DNA of 33,715 bases from Clostridiales bacterium (GTDB taxonomy: Bacteria > Bacillota > Clostridia > Oscillospirales > CAG-272). Made by a program: the position numbers and the translations under genes. Of this stretch, positions 15,419 to 22,746 are shown one piece after another. Where the stretch lies: contig JAJQCT010000009.1 in assembly GCA_021202555.1 (NCBI GenBank), positions 1 through 33,715 on the forward strand. Reading direction: 5' to 3'. The notes under the pieces were generated by a model. It saw only the letters and a program-made list of their open reading frames with translations. It was not told the DNA's origin and ran no database searches. Position 1 is the first letter of the stretch; each line of letters starts with the position of its first letter.

Positions 15419-16266
15419 CCGACGTTGACGAAAAAATCAAGGTTTACTGCTCGACGGGAACCGTTGTCGGCAGAGCTACGAATTACGATTATTCCGTAAT
15501 ATACGAGCGTTTGCCCGAAGTTTGCGCGGAGTGCGGAATCGACGGGGTTGAACACGTCCTCTCGGCAAGATATGATCTGCTTGAGGAGTCAGTCAGCTCC
15601 GTGATAAAATCGAAGCTTCCATGTCCCTTAATTCACGCAGACAAGGAAATCGGAATACTTTTATCAAACGGCGGGGATGAAAACGCGGGTGAGGCGATGA
15701 GGCGCTGGCGCATCAACTGCGAGGCGGCAAAAACGCTCGGCGCATCCCGCGCGGTGCTTCATTTGTGGGGCGATAAGATGTCGGATATTCATTTCGATTT
15801 CAATCTTTCCTTTATCGACGAGATGATAGAAATCGCCGATTTGTACGGCGTGAGGATTCTCATCGAGAATATCCCATGCGTCGCCTCCGACCCTATGACC
15901 CACTGGCGGCAGCTTGCGCCTCACGACTGCGGATTCGTGTACGACGTGAGATTTGGGCAGTTTCAGGGGCAAAATCCCGAAATTCTCGCATCGGATTTCA
16001 TCAAAAACGGCAAAATCGAGCATATGCACATCGCGGATTTCGGCGGGGAGAGGCGCGATTTTGCGAAAATCCGTCCGATTCTTCATCCGAACGAGGGAAA
16101 AACCGATTTCGAGCTTATCAGGCGTGGTCTTAAAGAGGCGCGATACCGCGGCACCATGACGCTCGAATCCCCCGTATTCGGAAACGGAGCGCTTGATATG
16201 CAAAAGCTCTCGCGCACGCTTTCATGGCTGCGCGAATACGCGGACGACATATCAAGCGCAACATAA
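15415..16266 (+). CDS. Xylose-isomerase-like TIM-barrel protein
   Basis: A 283-residue protein of the sugar phosphate isomerase/epimerase (AP endonuclease 2-like) barrel superfamily. Metal-site residues fall in the expected strands: ILIENIP (Glu), CGFVYDVRFGQF (Asp), HMHIADF (His pair) and TLESP (Glu). Enzymes of this fold isomerise sugars or inositols or cut abasic DNA; none of the DNA-repair signatures are evident. The start overlaps the aminotransferase stop (ATGA). Role in an amino acid or sugar pathway with that aminotransferase is inferred only from this coupling. Confidence 0.82.
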   Translation: MTDVDEKIKVYCSTGTVVGRATNYDYSVIYERLPEVCAECGIDGVEHVLSARYDLLEESVSSVIKSKLPCPLIHADKEIGILLSNGGDENAGEAMRRWRINCEAAKTLGASRAVLHLWGDKMSDIHFDFNLSFIDEMIEIADLYGVRILIENIPCVASDPMTHWRQLAPHDCGFVYDVRFGQFQGQNPEILASDFIKNGKIEHMHIADFGGERRDFAKIRPILHPNEGKTDFELIRRGLKEARYRGTMTLESPVFGNGALDMQKLSRTLSWLREYADDISSAT

Positions 16267-16275
16267 ACAAATCAA

Positions 16276-17007
16276 ATGGAAAAGATACGCATTCAAAAAT
16301 ATTTTTCCGAGGCGGGCGTGATGTCGCGCAGGACGGCGGAGGCTGAAATCGCGGCAGGGCGCGTCACGGTAAACGGAGAGGCGGCAAAGCTCGGCGACAA
16401 AATCGACCCCGACGCCGACACTGTTATGTGGAACGGACGCGAGGTCAGAGCCGCCGTCGGAAAGAAAATTTATATCATGCTCAATAAGCCCGTCGGCGTC
16501 GTCTCAACGATGTCGGACGAGCGCGGTCGGAAATGCGTCGCGGAGCTTGTGTCCTCCGTCGGCGCGCGGGTTTTCCCGATAGGAAGGCTCGATATGTATT
16601 CGGACGGGCTTCTTCTTATGACAAATGACGGTGAGGTGGCTCACCGCGCGGCTCATCCGTCGGGCGGGGGCGAAAAAATCTACCGCGTCACGCTTTCGGG
16701 CGAGGTATCGGACGATAAGCTCGCGGCACTCGGCTCTCCCGTGACGATAACGGAGCGTGACGGAGGAAAGTACACTGTCGCGCCATGCCCGACAAGAAGG
16801 GTTTACAGAGACGGCATGAAAACCGTCGTCGAAATGACACTTCACGAGGGGCGCAACCGCCAGATAAGGCGAATGTGCGAAGCGCTTGATTTGAAAATTA
16901 TGCGCCTTACAAGAATATCGGAATGCGGAATCGAGCTTGGCTCGCTTCCGACTGGAAGCTGGCGGCATCTTAAAAACGACGAAATAAAAAAGCTTTTGCG
17001 TATTTAG
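16276..17007 (+). CDS. Pseudouridine synthase, RsuA/RluB family
   Basis: A 243-residue enzyme that isomerises a uridine in ribosomal RNA. The N-terminal S4 RNA-binding domain (IRIQKYFSEAGVMSRRTAEA) precedes the catalytic domain with GRLDMYSDGLLLMTNDGE; Asp106 is the catalytic residue. EGRNRQIRRMCEAL is the second family motif. RluB, RluE and RsuA cannot be separated safely; length and the inserted HPSGGGEKIYRV segment favour RluB (23S rRNA). No Shine-Dalgarno sequence is seen before the ATG, only 9 bp after the previous stop, so initiation probably relies on coupling. Confidence 0.92.
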   Translation: MEKIRIQKYFSEAGVMSRRTAEAEIAAGRVTVNGEAAKLGDKIDPDADTVMWNGREVRAAVGKKIYIMLNKPVGVVSTMSDERGRKCVAELVSSVGARVFPIGRLDMYSDGLLLMTNDGEVAHRAAHPSGGGEKIYRVTLSGEVSDDKLAALGSPVTITERDGGKYTVAPCPTRRVYRDGMKTVVEMTLHEGRNRQIRRMCEALDLKIMRLTRISECGIELGSLPTGSWRHLKNDEIKKLLRI

Positions 17008-17030
17008 GCAAAAACGGAGGTTATACTATT

Positions 17031-18179
17031 ATGGCAGGCGAAAACGGATACGGCAACGGGGAATATAACGGTCAGGGCGGCGGGGACGGCGTAAACCGCC
17101 GCAGCACCGCGCGCCCGAACTCAAACGGACAGGTCAACCGGACGGGAATGCAGGGACGAGGCGGCAGCGCACAGCGCCGTCCCGCGCCGGGTCAGCCCGC
17201 AAATCGCTCGGGTCAGCCGTATCGCGGCGCGTCCATTCCGCCGCACAGCGCTGCACCCCGCAGAGGATACGGCACGGTACAGCGCAGACGCAGGCGTCGG
17301 CGACCGACGGCGTTTGTGCTTCTTCTTGCGGTTTTCATAATCCTTTTGCTCATCATAATATTCACGAGCAAGAGCTGCAAAAATTTCATGGAAGGTCTCG
17401 GCGGCGATGAAACGCAGTCGGACACGTCATCGGACTCGACCTCTGCGGAGGAAACATCCGCAGACACGACCGAAGCTTCCACATCGGCGGAGGACACGAC
17501 AGACGATACCGCCACGCTTGACAGCTCGTCCGAACCTGACGAAGAGGGAATTGTCAGCGACGACGGGGTATTCACAATCTGCATTGACCCGGGTCACGGC
17601 TTTGAGGACACGGGCGCGTCGTCTGATTATCTCGGCGGGCTTTATGAAAGCGACATCAACCTTCTTGTCGCGAAGGCAATATACGATATAATCGCCGCCG
17701 ACGGCTACAATGTCATTCTCACGCACGACGGGGAGACATTCCCGATAACGAGCATTGACGACGGAAACTACATTTACAATATCGTCGAGCGCTCGTATTA
17801 CGCGAACACGCAGGATGTTGACCTTTTCGTTTCAATTCACTGCGATTCGTACACGGATTCCGGCACCTCAGGCGCAAGAATTTATTACTGCTCGAATTAT
17901 ACATATGCGACATGGGCGGCGCAGTTTGCGGCATCAGTTGCCTCAGCGATAAACTCGACGACGCTCTCGTCAAATACAGTAAACTATATAGGCTATGAGA
18001 TGGGCGACGCATATTACGTCACCGCGCATCTGAACTGTCCGTCGATTTTAATCGAGCTTGGATTCGTATCGAATGCGAGCGACGCGGAAAAGCTCCTCGA
18101 CGAGCAGTGGCGTGCGGAAATGAGCGCCGCTATTGCGGCAACTATCGAGTCATACGCGGACAGCGCCGACTGGGAATAG
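17031..18179 (+). CDS. Membrane-anchored N-acetylmuramoyl-L-alanine amidase
   Basis: A 382-residue cell-wall hydrolase of the Amidase_3 (zinc) family, which cuts between MurNAc and the stem peptide. Residues 1-84 are disordered, rich in G, N, R and Q, and end in an Arg block (85-91). A single membrane helix (about 93-112) is followed by a Ser/Thr/Asp/Glu linker (to about 176). The catalytic domain has the zinc ligands in DPGHG (His189) and YESDIN (Glu206), SIHCDS, and the catalytic glutamate in ILIELGFVSN. Topology is N-in with the enzyme outside. GGAGG lies before the ATG. A hairpin array starts 7 bp after the stop codon. Confidence 0.93.
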   Translation: MAGENGYGNGEYNGQGGGDGVNRRSTARPNSNGQVNRTGMQGRGGSAQRRPAPGQPANRSGQPYRGASIPPHSAAPRRGYGTVQRRRRRRRPTAFVLLLAVFIILLLIIIFTSKSCKNFMEGLGGDETQSDTSSDSTSAEETSADTTEASTSAEDTTDDTATLDSSSEPDEEGIVSDDGVFTICIDPGHGFEDTGASSDYLGGLYESDINLLVAKAIYDIIAADGYNVILTHDGETFPITSIDDGNYIYNIVERSYYANTQDVDLFVSIHCDSYTDSGTSGARIYYCSNYTYATWAAQFAASVASAINSTTLSSNTVNYIGYEMGDAYYVTAHLNCPSILIELGFVSNASDAEKLLDEQWRAEMSAAIAATIESYADSADWE

Positions 18180-18181
18180 AC

Positions 18182-18431
18182 AAGATACATACTGCATTGA
18201 TTTTATCAATGCAGTATGTACTTCCCGAACTATATCGCAGAAGCGATATAGTTCGACAAAAAGGTAATAAAAGATACACATTACATCGATGAAATCGATG
18301 TAATGTGTACTTCATGAAATATCTCGCTTCGCGATATATTTCGGCAAAAAGGTAATAAAAGATACATACTGCATAGATTTTATCAATGCAGTATGTACTT
18401 CCTGTACTATATCGCGAAGCGATATAGTTCG
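18182..18431 (+). repeat. Three-unit tandem array of a double-hairpin repeat
   Basis: Units begin at 18182, 18271 and 18359 (periods 89 and 88). Each has a 16-bp stem with a 3-nt loop, a 5-nt gap, and a 13-bp stem with a 3-4-nt loop. First stems: 18186-18201/18205-18220, 18275-18290/18294-18309, 18363-18378/18382-18397. Second stems: 18226-18238/18243-18255, 18315-18327/18331-18343, 18403-18415/18419-18431. Between units 1 and 2 the first stem differs at four positions, all compensated on the other arm. The link AAAAAGGTAATAAAAGATAC is unchanged. Unit 3 has a single mismatch in the first stem. Possibly a 3' end structure for the amidase message; more likely a repeat family. Confidence 0.88.
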
Positions 18432-18459
18432 GCAAAAGATATAGCGTTATGATGTAGCT

Positions 18460-18957
18460 TTATACCACCATATCGCACAGAAGCTCCGCCATGCTCTCGC
18501 AGCTTTCCTCTCTGTCGGATAAAAGCCAGCCGATGAACATATTGTAAAACGCGCCTGTAATCTGATAAAGCCTGTATTTTGACTGCTTTGTTTCGGGGGC
18601 AAACGTCGTCTCCATGAAGCTGTTGAGCCATTTGAGCACAATTCCGCTAAGACCGGCATTGTAAATTGCCAAAATCTCGTCGCTGTACGCGGAAAGTCCC
18701 TCGAAAAGCGCGCAAAAATACGTTTTTTTGTCGCCGCACGAGAAAAAGCTGCCGCATATATCGTGAATTTTGCGCCCGATATATTCAACGCAGCTTGAAA
18801 TGACGTCCTCCTTTGACGAAAATCTTCGATAAAACGTCATCCGCGATATTCCGGCGTCCTCGGTTATATCCGAGACGGTTATTTCCGAAAGCGGTTTCTT
18901 TTTCAAAAGACCGAGAAGCGATTCGGTGACGGTGCCGACAATATCCTTACATTTCAT
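18460..18957 (-). CDS. TetR-family transcriptional regulator
   Basis: A 165-residue regulator with the TetR N-terminal helix-turn-helix (LSEITVSDITEDAGISRMTFYRRFSSKEDV, about residues 23-52) and a divergent helical ligand domain. It is shorter than the usual 190-210 residues. AAGGA lies 9 nt before the ATG. It is divergent from the aldo/keto reductase gene, with a palindrome between them, so it probably represses that gene and itself. Ligand unknown. Confidence 0.88.
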   Translation of the reverse strand: MKCKDIVGTVTESLLGLLKKKPLSEITVSDITEDAGISRMTFYRRFSSKEDVISSCVEYIGRKIHDICGSFFSCGDKKTYFCALFEGLSAYSDEILAIYNAGLSGIVLKWLNSFMETTFAPETKQSKYRLYQITGAFYNMFIGWLLSDREESCESMAELLCDMVV

Positions 18958-19010
18958 TTTGCGTCATCCTTTCCGGCGTTTATTCGGGCACACGGCGCCC
19001 TACACGTTTT

Positions 19011-19039
19011 ATTATACACTTTGCTATCGTTTTTGTCAA
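19011..19039 (-). promoter_or_regulatory. Consensus promoter of the TetR-type gene
   Basis: On the minus strand, TTGACA at 19039-19034, 17-bp spacer, TATAAT at 19016-19011. Both boxes are perfect. Confidence 0.88.
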
Positions 19040-19046
19040 CCTTTTA

Positions 19047-19084
19047 ATCGGTTATTTGAGTACCGATGAGAGAAATTTTATATA
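19047..19084 (+). promoter_or_regulatory. Promoter and likely operator of the aldo/keto reductase gene
   Basis: TTGAGT at 19056-19061, 17-bp spacer, TATATA at 19079-19084. The inverted repeat ATCGGT (19047-19052) and ACCGAT (19062-19067) covers the -35 box; its half-sites and 9-bp spacing fit a TetR-type dimer. Operator assignment is inferred from position. Confidence 0.55.
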
Positions 19085-19115
19085 AAAATCTTTTGAACAT
19101 CATGGAGGTGTGATG

Positions 19116-20246
19116 ATGGAATATAGGGAAATGAAAAATCTTGGGATTAAAACATCCCTGCTCGGCTTCGGCTGTATGCGCTTCAACGGACCTGCGGGCG
19201 GCGACTACGACCGCGAAAAGGCTTACGCCATGATTGACCGCGCATACGCGGCGGGCGTCAATTACTTTGACACCGCCTACGTCTACATGAACGGCGAGAG
19301 CGAAAAGATTCTCGGTCACGCGATAACAAAATATCCGCGCGAAAGCTATTATGTCGCGACAAAGCTGCCATTCTGGGGCACGGATTCGGTCGAAAAGGCG
19401 AAGGAGATATTCGAGGAATCGCTCGCGCGTCTCGGCACGGGCTACATCGACTTTTATCTGCTTCACTCGATGAACGGAAAAAGCTACGACAAATTTGTCG
19501 AGGACGGAATCGTCGATTTCTGCGAAGGGCTTAAGGAAGAGGGCAAAATTCGCTATCTCGGATTCTCGTTCCACGATAATTACGAGGCGTTCGAGCATAT
19601 AATCACGTCGCGCAAGTGGGACTTCTGCCAGATTCAGTACAATTACATGGACTGCGACGATCAGGCGACGACAAAGGGACTTGAGCTTGCCGAAAGCCTC
19701 GGTGTACCCGTCATAATCATGGAGCCAATCAAAGGCGGAACGCTTGCCGCCCTGCCGGCGGAGGCAGAAGTGCCGCTGCGGGCGATTGACGGGAGCGCGA
19801 CGGATTCGTCGTGGGCGCTTCGCTGGGTCGCGTCCCATTCGGGCGTGAAGGTCATTCTTTCGGGAATGAACGAGCCTGATCAGCTCACTGACAATCTTGA
19901 AACGCTCGGCAATTTCAAGCCGCTGACGGATGCGGAATTTTCCGCCGTTGATGAAGCGAAGCGAATTATTCTCTCACGTGTGCGCAACGGCTGCACGGGA
20001 TGCCGCTACTGTATGCCATGCCCGCAGGGCGTTGACATTCCGCGCGTATTCTCCATGTGGAATCAGTACGCGCGCTATGAGCGCCCTGACAGCGCGCATC
20101 ATTACGTACATATGCGCCCCGAAACAAAGCCCGATAACTGCATAGAATGCGGACTTTGCGAGACAAAATGCCCGCAGTCAATCAACATAAGAGAGGATTT
20201 GCAGCGGGCAAAAGCGGAGCTGGAAAAAGTGGCGACAGGACAATGA
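19116..20246 (+). CDS. Aldo/keto reductase with C-terminal 4Fe-4S domain
   Basis: A 376-residue oxidoreductase. The first 290 residues are an aldo/keto reductase barrel with the catalytic set in FDTAYVY (Asp, Tyr), ATKLPFW (Lys) and LLHSM (His). The last 80 residues hold two ferredoxin-like Cys clusters: CTGCRYCMPCPQGVDIP and CIECGLCETKCPQ, enough for two 4Fe-4S centres. This architecture is common in anaerobic Clostridia; it suggests electron exchange with iron-sulphur partners rather than only NADPH. Start chosen at the ATG at 19116, 7 nt after GGAGG (19104-19108); an ATG at 19113 is also possible. Substrate unknown. Regulation probably by the divergent TetR-type protein. Confidence 0.93.
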   Translation: MEYREMKNLGIKTSLLGFGCMRFNGPAGGDYDREKAYAMIDRAYAAGVNYFDTAYVYMNGESEKILGHAITKYPRESYYVATKLPFWGTDSVEKAKEIFEESLARLGTGYIDFYLLHSMNGKSYDKFVEDGIVDFCEGLKEEGKIRYLGFSFHDNYEAFEHIITSRKWDFCQIQYNYMDCDDQATTKGLELAESLGVPVIIMEPIKGGTLAALPAEAEVPLRAIDGSATDSSWALRWVASHSGVKVILSGMNEPDQLTDNLETLGNFKPLTDAEFSAVDEAKRIILSRVRNGCTGCRYCMPCPQGVDIPRVFSMWNQYARYERPDSAHHYVHMRPETKPDNCIECGLCETKCPQSINIREDLQRAKAELEKVATGQ

Positions 20247-20253
20247 TAAGACC

Positions 20254-20285
20254 AAAGGGGGACTTTTTGCAAAAAGTCCCCCTTT
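20254..20285. terminator. Perfect 32-bp palindrome after the aldo/keto reductase gene
   Basis: Positions 20254-20285 are fully self-complementary (AAAGGGGGAC... with centre TGCA), flanked by A and T runs, starting 8 nt after the stop codon. It can terminate in both directions. Confidence 0.8.
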
Positions 20286-20309
20286 GAAACCCTTCAAAAA
20301 ACCTTTACC

Positions 20310-20349
20310 GCCCACCATGCAAGGCATGGCGGGCTGAATTTTTTCTTTC
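20310..20349 (+). terminator. Second intrinsic terminator
   Basis: Arms GCCCACCATGC (20310-20320) and GCATGGCGGGC (20324-20334) pair with one mismatch around a 3-nt loop, followed by a T-rich tail (20339-20349). Tandem arrangement with the preceding palindrome. Confidence 0.75.
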
Positions 20350-20391
20350 TGACACGGGTTAATTGCAATATTTAGAGCGCTGTCACAGACT

Positions 20392-20435
20392 TTCCGCGAT
20401 GAATCTGTAATTTCTTCATTTAGCGCACTATCGCG
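20392..20435 (-). repeat. Decayed copy of the double-hairpin element
   Basis: The word TTCCGCGATGAATCT at 20392-20406 repeats 20483-20497, and the following bases align with the right flank of the next unit once about 29 bp are deleted. Most of the second hairpin arm is lost. It appears to be the oldest unit of a tandem series of three. Confidence 0.6.
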
Positions 20436-20513
20436 TGAATATTTGATTCAAAGCTGTGCTTTGAATCAAATATTCATCAGATTTCCGCGATGAATCTTAG
20501 ATTCATCGCGGAA
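20436..20513 (-). repeat. 78-nt double-hairpin element, copy 2
   Basis: Stem A: perfect 19-bp arms 20436-20454 and 20458-20476, loop TGT. Gap of 6 nt (20477-20482). Stem B: perfect 14-bp arms 20483-20496 and 20500-20513, loop TTA. The next copy is exactly 120 bp further on. Read on the minus strand, this copy includes bases that repeat the last codons of the ABC ATPase gene, showing that the gene end was part of the duplicated unit. Confidence 0.9.
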
Positions 20514-20555
20514 TATCTTGCCGTCCTTCTTTTTTTCATTCCGAGCGCTTTCTCG

Positions 20556-20633
20556 TGAATATTTAGATTGAATCTATGATTCAATCTAAATATTCATCAG
20601 ATTTCCGAGACGAATCTAAGATTCGTCTCGGAA
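20556..20633 (-). repeat. 78-nt double-hairpin element, copy 3, overlapping a gene end
   Basis: Stem A: perfect 19-bp arms 20556-20574 and 20578-20596, loop TAT. Gap 20597-20602. Stem B: perfect 14-bp arms 20603-20616 and 20620-20633, loop TAA. Against copy 2, stem B has two and stem A six base-pair changes, all compensated across the arms. One arm of stem B encodes the last residues of the ABC ATPase, and its stop codon (20616-20618) lies at the loop. Confidence 0.9.
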
Positions 20634-21293
20634 TATCTTGCCGTCTGTCATCTCAATAACTCGCCCCGCGCGGGCGGCTACATCCATGTCGTGCGTCACC
20701 ATGATTATCGTCTGCCCGTCGCGCTCGTTCGCCTCTGCAAGCAGCGACATCACCTCGGCTGTGTTTTTGCTGTCCAGATTTCCCGTCGGCTCATCGGCAA
20801 GCAGAATCGCGGGCGAGGTTATAAGCGCACGCGCTATAGCGGCGCGCTGCTGCTCGCCTCCCGACATCTGACTCGGATAATGAAATTCCTTTTCCTCGAT
20901 TCCGAGCGATTTCAGTACGGAAAGCAGCTCCTTGTCGCTGCATTTCCTCCCGTCAAGCTCAAGCGGAAGCGTCACATTCGACCTCACGTTCAGCATCGGC
21001 AAAAGATTATAAAACTGATATATTATCGACACCCGTCGCCGCCTGTATTCCGCAAGCCTGCGCGCGGAAAATCCCGCAATATCCTCCCCGTCAACGATGA
21101 CGCGCCCGGATGTCGGAGTGTCAACGCCGCCGAGAATATGCAGAAGCGTTGATTTTCCCGAACCGCTCGTGCCGACAACGGCGACAAATTCGCCCTTTTC
21201 AACAGTGAACGACACGCCGTCAAGCGCCGTCGTTTCGCTGTCGTAAATCTTATAAATCTTTTTCAGATTTTCAACACGCAGTATTTCACTCAT
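20616..21293 (-). CDS. ABC transporter ATP-binding protein (MacB/LolD type)
   Basis: A 225-residue ATPase of the family that partners FtsX-like permeases. Walker A GTSGSGKST (about residues 40-48), Q-loop in YQFYNLLPMLNV, signature MSGGEQQRAAIARAL, Walker B ILLADEPTGNLD, and the switch histidine in VTHD. It energises the permease encoded 9 bp upstream. GAGGT precedes the ATG. The 3' end lies within the last double-hairpin element, so the final residues (FRDES) are shared with repeat DNA. Cargo unknown; such pairs often export peptides or give antibiotic resistance. Confidence 0.94.
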   Translation of the reverse strand: MSEILRVENLKKIYKIYDSETTALDGVSFTVEKGEFVAVVGTSGSGKSTLLHILGGVDTPTSGRVIVDGEDIAGFSARRLAEYRRRRVSIIYQFYNLLPMLNVRSNVTLPLELDGRKCSDKELLSVLKSLGIEEKEFHYPSQMSGGEQQRAAIARALITSPAILLADEPTGNLDSKNTAEVMSLLAEANERDGQTIIMVTHDMDVAARAGRVIEMTDGKIFRDES

Positions 21294-21302
21294 TGCACTA
21301 CC

Positions 21303-22607
21303 TCACCAATTATTTTTAAGCAGCTCAACCGTTTTGATTTTGCGCACCGACAGCGACATGAAAAGCGACAGCGCAAGCGTTATCAGCAGCACACCGCCAA
21401 ACGCGGCGCCAATTTCCGTCGTCGGCATTATAAACGTAATTTCGGTTGGCTGCCACGCCCATAGAAAATAATACGCGGCATAATCTATTGCAAACGTCCC
21501 GACAGCAATAAAGACGAACGTATATATTCCGTAGTATATCGCCTCAACGGCAACCATCGCGGAAAGTGAGCGCTTTTCCATTCCGAGCGATTCAAGCGCC
21601 GCAAACTCCGAATAACGCCGCTTGAAATTTGTGTAAAATGAGCCCGACGCGCCGAAAATACAAAGCAGGAACACCAAAGCAAACAACATATACAGAAATA
21701 TTTTCACGTTATTTGAAATTTCTTCGCCGTTAAGCTGCGAAAGATATCCGAAAAGAAGCGAAATCAAAACGAAAATCAGCGATGAGAGCGAAATCGTCAT
21801 TGAAAATGAGCGGTATCGCGGCTTGTTGTTCTGATAATTCGCGGCGGCAAGCTTCCCCGTCACGCCGAAAAGCCTTTCCATCAGCCTGTCAAGGCGCGAT
21901 TCGCGCAGCGATACGTTTATCGCGTTCGTTGCCCTCGCCGCCTCGACGGCGGGACGCCTTATCATCTTGAGCGCGGGAATCGCGGCGGCAATAATGACGG
22001 CGGCAAATCCGACAAGAAAGCACCTCTCGAGCGAGAAAACCCAAAACGGCGTGTTTTTCCCGAAAACCTCAACGCCGTAAATCCCGATTTCATAAAAGAA
22101 ATTCTCATTCATGAAATCAAGCATTGCTGAGGACAGCAAGTATCCGAAAAGAATACCGAGCGGAACCCCTATAATTGAAATTATCGCAACGTCAAGCAGA
22201 AGATACACAGCCTTTTGCCATGTTGTCGCGCCAAGAGTTGACAGCACGGAAAGGATTTTTGTCCGTTCGCCCTCCGTCGTCTTGAAAGCGCTGCCGACAG
22301 CGAAAATCACCAAAAGCGCGGCAATGACAATAAAGAGCTTAAAAATGCACAGGAAAACATATTCGAGGCGTTCAATATCAGTCAGATTTTCAACCGTAAG
22401 CTCCCACAGCTCCTCGTCGCTGCGATTTGGACGGTCTCGCTTCAGATCCTCGAACTCATATAAAGCCTCGGCGTTGATAATCCAGTCAACAACGGACGAT
22501 ATGAGGACGAAAACCGCAACGGCAAATATGATAGAGATGAGCATAACAGCCATGATACGCTTATTTCTCAAAATCGACCCAAACGATATTTTAAGTACAG
22601 CTTTCAT
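21303..22607 (-). CDS. FtsX-like ABC transporter permease
   Basis: A 434-residue integral membrane protein with two FtsX-type halves, about eight membrane helices. The N-terminal helix follows SFGSILRNKRIMAVMLI; the first FtsX core has ILSVLSTLGATTWQKAVYLLLDVAIISIIGVPLGILFGY, the second FAALESLGMEKRSLSAMVAVEAIYYGIY. The extracellular part between the first two helices is only about 60 residues, far smaller than in MacB. It is thus shorter than many peptide-export permeases. It is first in a two-gene unit with the ATPase, under a consensus promoter. Confidence 0.9.
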   Translation of the reverse strand: MKAVLKISFGSILRNKRIMAVMLISIIFAVAVFVLISSVVDWIINAEALYEFEDLKRDRPNRSDEELWELTVENLTDIERLEYVFLCIFKLFIVIAALLVIFAVGSAFKTTEGERTKILSVLSTLGATTWQKAVYLLLDVAIISIIGVPLGILFGYLLSSAMLDFMNENFFYEIGIYGVEVFGKNTPFWVFSLERCFLVGFAAVIIAAAIPALKMIRRPAVEAARATNAINVSLRESRLDRLMERLFGVTGKLAAANYQNNKPRYRSFSMTISLSSLIFVLISLLFGYLSQLNGEEISNNVKIFLYMLFALVFLLCIFGASGSFYTNFKRRYSEFAALESLGMEKRSLSAMVAVEAIYYGIYTFVFIAVGTFAIDYAAYYFLWAWQPTEITFIMPTTEIGAAFGGVLLITLALSLFMSLSVRKIKTVELLKNNW

Positions 22608-22671
22608 GAAAATTCATCTCCCCTGCGTTTTCGGTGCCTTTCGCATCGGCGTGTCTTTGCTTTACGGTATA

Positions 22672-22700
22672 ATTATACATTTTCTGCTCTTGATTGTCAA
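22672..22700 (-). promoter_or_regulatory. Consensus promoter of the ABC transporter operon
   Basis: On the minus strand, TTGACA at 22700-22695, 17-bp spacer, TATAAT at 22677-22672, about 65 bp upstream of the permease start. Confidence 0.88.
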
Positions 22701-22746
22701 GGCGTTTTTGGAAAAATTCCAATATATTAAGCGAGATTATCTCAAT

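Noticed and set aside
18182-18431. CRISPR-like array of regularly spaced repeats
   Set aside because: Each unit is itself two near-perfect hairpins, units are similar throughout rather than having unique spacers, there are only three, and no cas genes are present.
18142-18435. 97-codon minus-strand reading frame across the hairpin array
   Set aside because: It merely translates the palindromic repeat, so peptide segments recur, and it overlaps the amidase gene; no ribosome site.
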